Source of the DNA: Fidelibacterota bacterium
GTDB lineage: Bacteria; Fidelibacterota; UBA8477; JABMPR01
Assembly: GCA_021736185.1 (NCBI GenBank)
Contig: JAIPGJ010000007.1
Span: 1-49,191 of the forward strand
Direction of reading: 5' to 3'
DNA length: 49,191 nt
How positions within the stretch are numbered: position 1 is the stretch's first letter; each line of letters starts with the position of its first letter. A program made the position numbers and the translations under genes. Positions 37,802 through 44,459 of the stretch are shown here, piece by piece. The notes beneath the pieces are model-generated. The model searched no databases, was not told the DNA's origin, and worked only from the letters and a program-made list of their open reading frames with translations.

Positions 37802-37937
37802 CTGATCTCAAAGATGCGTGCGCCTCAGGCTATTCCAGCACACGATTACAATGCTTACCGCTGCTTCCTTCCGGATCTGACGGGGTTCGGCTCGCTCTCA
37901 TTGCAGGACCTGAGAGCACGACGCATCTTCAAGATCA
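37802..37937 (-). ncRNA. ffs: Small bacterial signal recognition particle RNA (4.5S)
   Basis: This RNA pairs with Ffh in the SRP. The minus strand contains the diagnostic AGGTCCTGC near its start and the apical domain GAACCCCGTCAGATCC-GGAAGGAAGCAGCGGTAAG, with the symmetric and asymmetric internal loops and GGAA tetraloop. Outer stems pair CTGATCT and GATGCGT with GATCAG and ACGCATC at the ends, giving a ~136-nt hairpin. It precedes dnaX, as in many bacteria. The exact ends are estimated from the terminal pairing. Confidence 0.92.
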
Positions 37938-38061
37938 GACGATGGTTAATACGTATTAAAAAAGCTGAATAATGTATCAATTATCAGGGGTGAAGGAAGT
38001 CTGATTTGATCTAATTACTCCCTGTTTATCACATTCTGTTGAATTGAAGCTAGCTAACAAA

Positions 38062-39384
38062 TCATGAATCGTCATTTTCAACGGAGAGTAAATCATCCTT
38101 GCTGAAAAATCTGTGGAGCACCTTGATCATCATTTCATGATCTTTGACCCCGGTAGTCTCTCGAATAGAATGCATGGATAGCATGGCATTCCCCACGTCA
38201 ACCACAGGGATACCTAAGCCAGTGGCTGTAATCGGTCCAATGGTGGATCCACAGGGTAAATCCGTTTTATGCACATAATGCTGAACCGGAACATCCACTT
38301 CCTTAGCTAATTGTTCAAAAATAGCTGAGGTGAAGGCACTGGTTGCATAGCGATGGTTTGCATTATGCTTTATCACAGGTCCCCGGTTCATTTTGACCGC
38401 ATGTTGGGGGTCATGGAAGTCTGCATAATTAGGATGAATGGCATGGGCTCCATCTGCTGAAACACAGGCGCTATTGGCCAGGGCCCTTTGTATCTGGTGA
38501 TTTAACCCATCAGAACTAACGACGCGAGTAATAATATCACGTATGAATCCAGAGGCTGCACCATTTTCGGTTGAGCTCCCAATTTCCTCATTATCGAACA
38601 AGGCAATCATGGCGGTCTGGGGTGCAGAAAAAGCCTTGGAGGTCAGGGCCTGAATGGAAGCGTGGCACATGGCCAGATTATCAATTCTTCCGCTCACAAT
38701 GAACTCATCGTTGAGACCACTGAGATTTGCGGTCTGCGTATCATAACATTCTAACTGCCAGCTGGCGATTGATCCCCGCTCAACCTGCAAGGTGTCTGCA
38801 ATGAGACCTTCAAGCAGTCGGGTATCAAGTTTGGAACCATCTGTGCTTTCGAGAGCCAGTATGGGGGGCATGTGTGTTTGTTTATTTAACTTCAACCCAA
38901 GCTCATTCACTTCTCTATTCAAGTGAATGGCCAGCTGAGGTATTCTAAGCAATACTTTATCAGATTTGAATGGGACCACCTTGAGTTTCCCAGCCTGCTT
39001 GAGGATAACCCTGCCAGCCAGGGAAAGGTCACGATCGGTCCAACTGGCCAGCAGCGGACCTCCATAAATCTCGACTCCAAGTTGGATATAGCCACTCTTA
39101 GAATACTGGGCTTCAGTTTTGAGGTGCAGCCCCGGTGAATCGGTATGGGCCCCAACCAGGCGAACTCCAGTCAGTTCCCCACTCCCCATTTGCCAGGCAG
39201 CCAGGGCGGATTGACTGCGAATGACATAGTATTTCATATTGGGTTTTAAGTCCCAGGCTTCTTTTTCATCCAATTGAGTAAATCCGTGGAACTGGAGTGC
39301 CTCTGCAGCAGTCAAAACAGCATTATAGGCTGTAGCACTTTTATCTAGAAAGTTAATTAGATCTGTTATTGGAGATATGGTCAT
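38062..39384 (-). CDS. apeB: M18-family aspartyl aminopeptidase
   Basis: A zinc aminopeptidase removing acidic N-terminal residues. The 440-residue product has the M18 motifs: GAHTDSPGLHLKT (metal-binding His and Asp), a FDNEEIGSSTENGAAS segment with the catalytic Glu, the HAIHPNYADFHDPQHAVKMNRGP stretch and a late HYVHKTDLPCGSTIGPITATGLGIPVVDVG. No signal peptide is seen, so it is cytoplasmic. It starts at an ATG with AAAGGAATC upstream. It is separated from the SRP RNA by 120 nt and lies next to the tnpA element. Confidence 0.93.
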   Translation of the reverse strand: MTISPITDLINFLDKSATAYNAVLTAAEALQFHGFTQLDEKEAWDLKPNMKYYVIRSQSALAAWQMGSGELTGVRLVGAHTDSPGLHLKTEAQYSKSGYIQLGVEIYGGPLLASWTDRDLSLAGRVILKQAGKLKVVPFKSDKVLLRIPQLAIHLNREVNELGLKLNKQTHMPPILALESTDGSKLDTRLLEGLIADTLQVERGSIASWQLECYDTQTANLSGLNDEFIVSGRIDNLAMCHASIQALTSKAFSAPQTAMIALFDNEEIGSSTENGAASGFIRDIITRVVSSDGLNHQIQRALANSACVSADGAHAIHPNYADFHDPQHAVKMNRGPVIKHNANHRYATSAFTSAIFEQLAKEVDVPVQHYVHKTDLPCGSTIGPITATGLGIPVVDVGNAMLSMHSIRETTGVKDHEMMIKVLHRFFSKDDLLSVENDDS

Positions 39385-39469
39385 GATGATTCCTTTTTCA
39401 TATCATTGCATTTCAAATTACTCAACCCCAAGGGGGTGAAAATTATATAGTCTGAGTTTTGCTCCGTTT

Positions 39470-39952
39470 TTAAACCCTGGAAGGGTGACATTCTTCTACC
39501 CATTCGAATAGATATTTATCTTCGTGTTCAATTTCATATTTTCTCAAAAACTCATGATATTCTTCCTGGAAAGATGTTTTCATGTGATGCCTCTCCTGAT
39601 CCAGGATATATTCATATACCCGATTAACCTGGGATTTGCCATAGGAAAAGGTCCCAAATCCAGCTTGCCATGAAAATTTACCCCTGACATAACCTTGATG
39701 ATTTATAAAATTAGTGGAATTATTTTTCACATCCCGCACCAAATCTGATATAGCTATAGATGGTTTCAGCCCCACAAAAATATGAACATGGTCAGAGACA
39801 CCATTAACGATGATTGCTTTTTGTCCTTTACCTTTGATGATCCCAGCTATGTATTTAAATACTTCATCTCGCCATGGTTTAAGAAGCATATTTCTCCGTC
39901 CTTTGACAGCGAAAATAATTTGGATATACAACTGTGAATAGGTACCGGCCAT
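39470..39952 (-). CDS. tnpA: IS200/IS605-family Y1 transposase (TnpA-like)
   Basis: The 160-residue protein is a Y1 HUH single-strand transposase. It has a YIQIIFAVKGR first strand, the HUH-type metal motif DHVHIFVG near residue 53, an ISDLVRDVKNNSTNFINHQG helix, GKFSWQAGFGTFSYGKS and the catalytic Tyr in VYEYILDQERHH. All core motifs look intact, so it may be active. Its ATG overlaps the stop of an upstream 36-codon frame as TGATG. It interrupts the space between apeB and dprA and could alternatively act as a REP-associated (RAYT-like) transposase moving the adjacent hairpin repeats. Confidence 0.92.
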   Translation of the reverse strand: MAGTYSQLYIQIIFAVKGRRNMLLKPWRDEVFKYIAGIIKGKGQKAIIVNGVSDHVHIFVGLKPSIAISDLVRDVKNNSTNFINHQGYVRGKFSWQAGFGTFSYGKSQVNRVYEYILDQERHHMKTSFQEEYHEFLRKYEIEHEDKYLFEWVEECHPSRV

Positions 39953-40062
39953 CAGCTCAGCTCTGTCATCCTTTCAGGATTCTCTTTGACTGGGTATCGA
40001 TCCATGCTACTGTCCTTACATCCCTTCGGGATTATTGTAGCAATATAAATAGGTCCGGCCAT
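39952..40062 (-). CDS. Short frame coupled to tnpA (repeat 2 into repeat 1)
   Basis: A 36-codon frame begins with MAGPI and ends with MDRYPVKENPERMTELS. Its TGA overlaps the tnpA start by one base (TGATG). The internal ATG at 40005 has AAGGA 7 nt upstream and could start a 17-residue version. I know of no matching family; it may be a leader for tnpA translation rather than a functional peptide. Confidence 0.4.
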   Translation of the reverse strand: MAGPIYIATIIPKGCKDSSMDRYPVKENPERMTELS

Positions 40063-40172
40063 CAGCTCAGCTCTGTCATCCTTTCAGGATTCTCTTTGAC
40101 TGGGTATCGATCCATGCTATTGTCCTTACATCCCTTCGGGATTATTGTAGCAATATCAATAGGTCCGGCCAT
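40062..40172 (-). CDS. Short frame coupled to the next repeat (repeat 3 into repeat 2)
   Basis: Another 36-codon frame differs from the tnpA-proximal one by two residues (Asp for Tyr, Asn for Ser). It likewise ends in TGA overlapping the next ATG. The internal ATG at 40115 again follows an AAGGA site. Coding status is uncertain. Confidence 0.35.
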   Translation of the reverse strand: MAGPIDIATIIPKGCKDNSMDRYPVKENPERMTELS

Positions 40173-40279
40173 CAGCTCAGCTCTGTCATCCTTTCAGGAT
40201 TCTCTTTAACTGGGTATCGATCCATGCTATTGTTATTACATCCCTTCGGGATTAAAGTGGTAATATAAATTGTGACCAT
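40172..40279 (-). CDS. Outermost short frame of the repeat ladder
   Basis: This 35-codon frame starts at an ATG at 40279 outside the repeats, reads MVTIYITTLIPKG, then runs into the shared MDRYPVKENPERMTELS end. Its stop overlaps the next start as TGATG. It diverges from the other copies in its first half; the AAGGA site of the internal start is changed to TAATAAC here. Coding status is uncertain. Confidence 0.3.
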   Translation of the reverse strand: MVTIYITTLIPKGCNNNSMDRYPVKENPERMTELS

Positions 40280-40326
40280 GTTCTGTATCTTCAATTTCAA
40301 ATTAGGTATTTCTGGAGATCGATTTT

Positions 40327-41424
40327 TCAAAATCTTCGTTTAAAATATTTTCCAGGTAATTGTTGGATAAGACCCTTCATTTCAAGTTGAAGCAAGGTCC
40401 CCAGCAGTGCGAAAGTAGTTTGCTCGGCCAGGCTGGCCAAATCATCAATATGGATTTCTTCAGTGGCCGAGAGGTGTTCAAGGACAGCGGTTTCTGCGGG
40501 ATCGGCGGCGATCAGGAGTTCCTGCTGACCCTGGGAACTGCCCATTTTGTATTTCCCGCCCAGCTCTTCAAGTATATCATCCACGCTTTCAACCAGTTTT
40601 GCGCCCTGTTTGATTAATAGATGGCTTCCCCGACTTTGGCGACTATTGACCGGTCCCGGCACAGCAAAGACTTCCCGGTTTTGATCCAGGGCAAAATAGG
40701 CTGTAATCAACGAGCCGCTGCGCTCTGCGGCTTCTATGACGATGGTGCCCAGGGAGAGCCCTGAAATGATTCGATTGCGGCGGGGAAAGTTTTGGGCGTC
40801 AGGTTTGCTGCCCATGAGGAATTCTGAAATGATCAAACCTTTTTGGGAAATCTCATGGTAAAGCTGTCTATTCTCTGCTGGATAAACGCGATCAACACCA
40901 TTTCCCAGAACTGCGATGGTCGAGCCACCCTCCTTCAGGCAGGCTTCGTGTACCAGGGAGTCAACCCCCTTGGCTGCACCAGATATGATGGTCAGACCAT
41001 TTCTGGCTAAATCTCTGCTAAACTCCTTTGATATTTCTCGACCATAGCTGGTAGGGGTTCTGGTCCCCACCATGCCAATACCATCTGATTTGAGAAGATC
41101 AATGTTTCCCCGACAAAACAGGGCGATGGGCGGATCATAAATTTGCTTCAAGCGCTCAGGATAGGAATCGTCCCAGATTGTTACCATTTCCACTTGAAAT
41201 TTATCTATCAGCTTTGCCTGACCGGCAATAAGTTCTTCATCTGCATTCTGTAAAATGGCTCTGGCTGTTTTATCTTTTATACCGGGAATTCGAGTCAGCT
41301 CCAGATAACTGGCTGAAAATATGTTGTCCAATGTGTCGAATTGTGAAATGAGGTCTAGTGTTTTCCGGGGACCGACGCCAGGGATGCTAAGAACCCTGAT
41401 AATATTGAACAGATTACTATTCAC
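40327..41424 (-). CDS. dprA: DNA-processing protein DprA
   Basis: DprA protects incoming single-stranded DNA and loads RecA on it during natural transformation. The 365-residue product has an N-terminal HhH segment (PGVGPRKTLDLI, IPGIKDKTARAIL) and the Rossmann-like core with VGTRTPTSYG, ISGAAKGVDSLVHEA, AVLGNGVDRVYPAENRQLY, ISEF and FPRRNRIISGLS. A C-terminal winged-helix domain follows (IDDLASLAEQTTFALLGTLLQLEMKGLI). The start is a GTG at 41424 inside the end of obgE (8-nt overlap). Confidence 0.96.
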   Translation of the reverse strand: MNSNLFNIIRVLSIPGVGPRKTLDLISQFDTLDNIFSASYLELTRIPGIKDKTARAILQNADEELIAGQAKLIDKFQVEMVTIWDDSYPERLKQIYDPPIALFCRGNIDLLKSDGIGMVGTRTPTSYGREISKEFSRDLARNGLTIISGAAKGVDSLVHEACLKEGGSTIAVLGNGVDRVYPAENRQLYHEISQKGLIISEFLMGSKPDAQNFPRRNRIISGLSLGTIVIEAAERSGSLITAYFALDQNREVFAVPGPVNSRQSRGSHLLIKQGAKLVESVDDILEELGGKYKMGSSQGQQELLIAADPAETAVLEHLSATEEIHIDDLASLAEQTTFALLGTLLQLEMKGLIQQLPGKYFKRRF

Positions 41425-42388
41425 GAATGCTGGTTGCCAGGGCCTTGACTAAATTTTCTATTCCTTCTCCAGAAACTGAAGAAATGGGGAAAAGTTCTAT
41501 GGGTTCGAAGGTTGACATCTTCGGAACTCCCACAAAAGAGTCCATCTTCGTAATTGCCAGCATGCGTTTACGCTGTGTCAATCCAGGGCTATATTTTTTT
41601 ACTTCCTCGAAAAGAAGTCGATAGGATTCTGAGGGGTCTTCATCATTGGCATCTACTAGAAACAAGAGGACACTGCAGCGTTCCACGTGTTTGAGAAACT
41701 GGGTTCCCAGGCCCTTGCCTGCATGAGCACCCTCGATGAGACCGGGTATGTCGGCCATGACAAAGCTGGTGTAGGTCCCAGTCTTCACAATACCCAGATT
41801 GGGTGTTAATGTCGTGAAGGGATAATCTGCGATTTTGGGTTTAGCTCGGGATACCCGGGCAAGCAATGTGGACTTGCCAGCGTTAGGAAAGCCAACCAGA
41901 CCAACATCGGCCAGCACTTTCAATTCAAGTTCCAGATCCCTTTCCCTACCTTCGCGGCCATATTCAAATTCCCGGGGTGCCTGATGGGTGGGCGTGACAA
42001 ATTCCGCATTGCCCCGACCGCCTCTGCCACCGTGGGCAACCACAATAGATTCCCCATCAATCTGCAAATCTGCTAGCACCTCACCATTATAGAGGTCTTT
42101 CACTATAGTCCCTGCAGGCACTTTAACAATGACGTCTTCACCTTGTTTACCCTGGCGAAGACTGCCTTCCCCATGCTTGCCTCGACCGGCTTTATAAATG
42201 CGATGATAGCGAACATCCTGTAAGGTGTGCAGTTGAGCGTCCACCTTGATGATAATACTGCCACCATTCCCTCCATTACCACCAGCTGGACCGCCTTTAG
42301 GCACAAATTTCTCACGACGAAAAGCAATAATTCCATCGCCCCCTTTACCCGGAATAACTTTAATCTTAACGTAATCGATAAATCTCAT
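41417..42388 (-). CDS. obgE: Obg GTPase
   Basis: This essential 50S-assembly and stress-response GTPase has the glycine-rich Obg fold (FVPKGGPAGGNGGNGG, GKHGEGSLRQGKQGEDV) over about 155 residues. The G domain follows, with G1 GFPNAGKST, G2 DYPFTTLTPNLG, G3 DIPGLIEGAHAGKGLG and G4 TKMD. At 323 residues it lacks the variable C-terminal extension of many Obg proteins. ATG follows AGGGA. It comes 8 nt after the lipoprotein gene and overlaps dprA. Confidence 0.96.
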   Translation of the reverse strand: MRFIDYVKIKVIPGKGGDGIIAFRREKFVPKGGPAGGNGGNGGSIIIKVDAQLHTLQDVRYHRIYKAGRGKHGEGSLRQGKQGEDVIVKVPAGTIVKDLYNGEVLADLQIDGESIVVAHGGRGGRGNAEFVTPTHQAPREFEYGREGRERDLELELKVLADVGLVGFPNAGKSTLLARVSRAKPKIADYPFTTLTPNLGIVKTGTYTSFVMADIPGLIEGAHAGKGLGTQFLKHVERCSVLLFLVDANDEDPSESYRLLFEEVKKYSPGLTQRKRMLAITKMDSFVGVPKMSTFEPIELFPISSVSGEGIENLVKALATSIRE

Positions 42389-42396
42389 TGTAGTCC

Positions 42397-42927
42397 CTAG
42401 CGGTTGCGTTGCGCTAAATCATTCATTCGCCGTTTTAAAAAGGGCAGAAAAGCACGATCTTCAACTTCCATATCCTTCATAATCACATCAGCGACTTCTT
42501 CATAATCCAACGCGCACAGAATAGAAACTTCGCCTCGTCGCTCCCAGCCATCTGTCACCTCAACATGGTTCATAATCTGCTCAAGTGTGATGGGAAGTGC
42601 GGATAATAGCTCAAATTTGTCCTTATCTGAGTAATTGATCTGCTTTTCCGACCAGTAGTCTCTCATGATGATTTCAATTTCACTCACTAGAATGGTATGC
42701 AGCTCAGATTGAGCCATCTGAATCGATTTATCCATATCAAAGGTTTGTGCCTCTGGCAAATGAATGACGATGAAGATGGTATCTCTCACCGCCCGGTGTG
42801 TATCCACCCATTTGGGTGCTGTGCTCGTACCGGCACTGGGGAGGTCATAATTTACTGATTCCTTAGCGCAGCCCATGATGAGTGCCATCAGCAGGGCTAA
42901 AAATAGTTTGTCACTCTGGAATTTCAT
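42397..42927 (-). CDS. Uncharacterised small lipoprotein
   Basis: I do not recognise a family. The 176-residue protein has a lipoprotein signal (hydrophobic LFLALLMALI followed by MGC, lipidated Cys at about residue 20), so it is membrane-anchored and exported. The rest is acidic and mixed alpha/beta, with DTIFIVIHLPEAQTFDMDKSIQMAQSEL and a C-terminal KRRMNDLAQRN helix. It has GGAGGGATC upstream of its ATG and overlaps hutH by 4 nt, with obgE 8 nt downstream. Confidence 0.8.
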   Translation of the reverse strand: MKFQSDKLFLALLMALIMGCAKESVNYDLPSAGTSTAPKWVDTHRAVRDTIFIVIHLPEAQTFDMDKSIQMAQSELHTILVSEIEIIMRDYWSEKQINYSDKDKFELLSALPITLEQIMNHVEVTDGWERRGEVSILCALDYEEVADVIMKDMEVEDRAFLPFLKRRMNDLAQRNR

Positions 42928-44450
42928 GCTGATCCCTCCAATTGTTGAATCACTATGCTTGCAATAGCACCTGATGCAATCATTTCATGAATGGCTTCGA
43001 TATGAGCGCTCAAAGGACCATCTACTTCGAGATAAGGTACTTGCTGGCGAATCAATTGATAAATGGTTTCACTGCAGGGTGCCAGGTGATACTGGGGATT
43101 CAGATCTCTGGCCTGGGCAGCGCACATCAACTCTATGGCTATTATTCTGGAGGCATTCGAGATGACCTGCTTGAGCTTATGACCTGCAGTGGGAGCCATA
43201 CTTACGTGATCTTCCTGATTCGCTGACGTCGGTATGGAATCCACAGATGCGGGATGGCTAAATACTTTATTTTCACTGGCCAGAGCAGCCGCAGTGACAT
43301 GGGCAATCATAAACCCAGAGTTTAAGCCGGCTTCTTTCATGAGAAACATGGGCAAATTACTTTGACTGGTTTCCTGAAAAGCAGCAATGCGACGTTCGCT
43401 CATGGCCGCCACATCGGTGAGTGCAATTGCCAGATAATCCATGATATGTGCCAGCGATGCTGCATGAAAATTGCCCCCTGAAACGATGATGTTTTCATTG
43501 ATCAATGTCACCGGATTATCCGTGGTGCTGTTGGCTTCCTGAGTCAGGATTTTTTCTGCATGAGTAATCAGATCATACAATGATCCATGTACTTGAGGCA
43601 TGCATCTGAGGCTGTAGAAATCCTGGACGCGATCACAATCAAGATGGGCATCCCGATAACCGCTGTGAGCCATAAGTCTATATAACAATTTTCCAGCAAA
43701 GGCTTGACCAGTCTGGTTCCGTGCTGCTTGTATTTCTGCTCTAAAAGCGGTGTCCGTGCCCAACATCACTTCAGTGCTAAAAGCACCTGTTGCAGACAAG
43801 GTAAAAAACAGATCCTTGATTTTCCCCAAGGATTCGATGGCGAAGGCAGTGCTTACCTGGGTACCATTGATCAGGGAAAGACCCTCTTTTTCTTTTAGCT
43901 CAACTGCCTCTAACCGGAATTCTTTTAATATTTCAGCTGCAGGTCTGGTAGATCCATCCTGCATGAGAAATTGACCTTCCCCGATGAGGGGTAATGCCAG
44001 ATCAGCCAGGGGTGCCAGGTCTCCACTGGCTCCCACACTACCTCTTTCTCGAACGGCAGGTATAAGATTATTATTGTACAAACGAATAAGCGCTTCGATG
44101 ACCTCCAGGCGGATTCCAGAATAACCTCTTAGTAAGCTGTTTATTTTCAGCAGGAGAATCAGTCGTACGGTATCGTGGGGCAAATAGCCACCAGTCCCCG
44201 CAGCATGACTCCTCAGTAAATTGACCTGTAATTGCTTCAATTTATCGCTGGATATGCGTTGATTGGCCAGTTTGCCAAATCCTGTATTGACGCCATAGAC
44301 CGTTTTACCCGTCTCCAGAATGTGTTCAACCACTTCCCGCGAGCGGCGGACGAGGATCTGCGATGCTGGGCTGAGGGAGAGTTCTGAGGGTGAACCCAGT
44401 TCGTCGTTGATCCCCTGAAGCGTCAAGGATTTGCCATCTAGAATCATCAT
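42924..44450 (-). CDS. hutH: Histidine ammonia-lyase
   Basis: It removes ammonia from histidine to form urocanate. The 508-residue product has the cofactor motif GSVGASGDLAPLAD with the MIO-forming Ala-Ser-Gly at 141-143. It also has GVNTGFGKLAN, LLRSHAAGTGG with the HAL-type histidine, YSLRCMPQVHG, STTDNPV and HPASVDSIPTSANQEDHVSM. Length is normal. No other hut genes are in the window. Related MIO enzymes act on Tyr or Phe, but the SH motif favours histidine. It overlaps the lipoprotein gene by 4 nt. Confidence 0.9.
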   Translation of the reverse strand: MMILDGKSLTLQGINDELGSPSELSLSPASQILVRRSREVVEHILETGKTVYGVNTGFGKLANQRISSDKLKQLQVNLLRSHAAGTGGYLPHDTVRLILLLKINSLLRGYSGIRLEVIEALIRLYNNNLIPAVRERGSVGASGDLAPLADLALPLIGEGQFLMQDGSTRPAAEILKEFRLEAVELKEKEGLSLINGTQVSTAFAIESLGKIKDLFFTLSATGAFSTEVMLGTDTAFRAEIQAARNQTGQAFAGKLLYRLMAHSGYRDAHLDCDRVQDFYSLRCMPQVHGSLYDLITHAEKILTQEANSTTDNPVTLINENIIVSGGNFHAASLAHIMDYLAIALTDVAAMSERRIAAFQETSQSNLPMFLMKEAGLNSGFMIAHVTAAALASENKVFSHPASVDSIPTSANQEDHVSMAPTAGHKLKQVISNASRIIAIELMCAAQARDLNPQYHLAPCSETIYQLIRQQVPYLEVDGPLSAHIEAIHEMIASGAIASIVIQQLEGSA

Positions 44451-44459
44451 TATCTCACT

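Larger units (their letters stand above)
39937..40267 (-). repeat. Three tandem ~110-nt repeats upstream of tnpA
   Basis: Copies at 39937-40047 (111 nt), 40048-40157 and 40158-40267 (110 nt each) are almost identical. Read on the minus strand, each contains two 5-bp hairpins with GAA loops (ATCCC-GAA-GGGAT and ATCCT-GAA-AGGAT), an AAGGA site, an ATGGATCGATACCC start and an AGCTGATGGCC end. The first copy includes the tnpA start codon itself. Confidence 0.9.
39425..40279 (-). mobile_element. IS200-type element with tandem leader repeats
   Basis: The unit comprises a Y1 transposase gene, a downstream hairpin-rich end (stems at 39425-39437 and 39474-39486) and three upstream copies of a 110-nt leader. 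No TnpB partner or target duplication is visible, as expected for IS200 types. The ends are approximate. Confidence 0.6.

Noticed and set aside
37939-37990. Promoter for the SRP RNA
   Set aside because: TTGATA is present on the minus strand but no -10 box lies at proper spacing, so I did not call it.
39934-40209. Plus-strand 91-codon frame through the repeats
   Set aside because: It is antisense to tnpA and its leader, has no ribosome site, and arises only from the repeat sequence.
39937-40267. Possible CRISPR array
   Set aside because: The repeats are 110 nt and abut with no spacers, and no cas genes are present.
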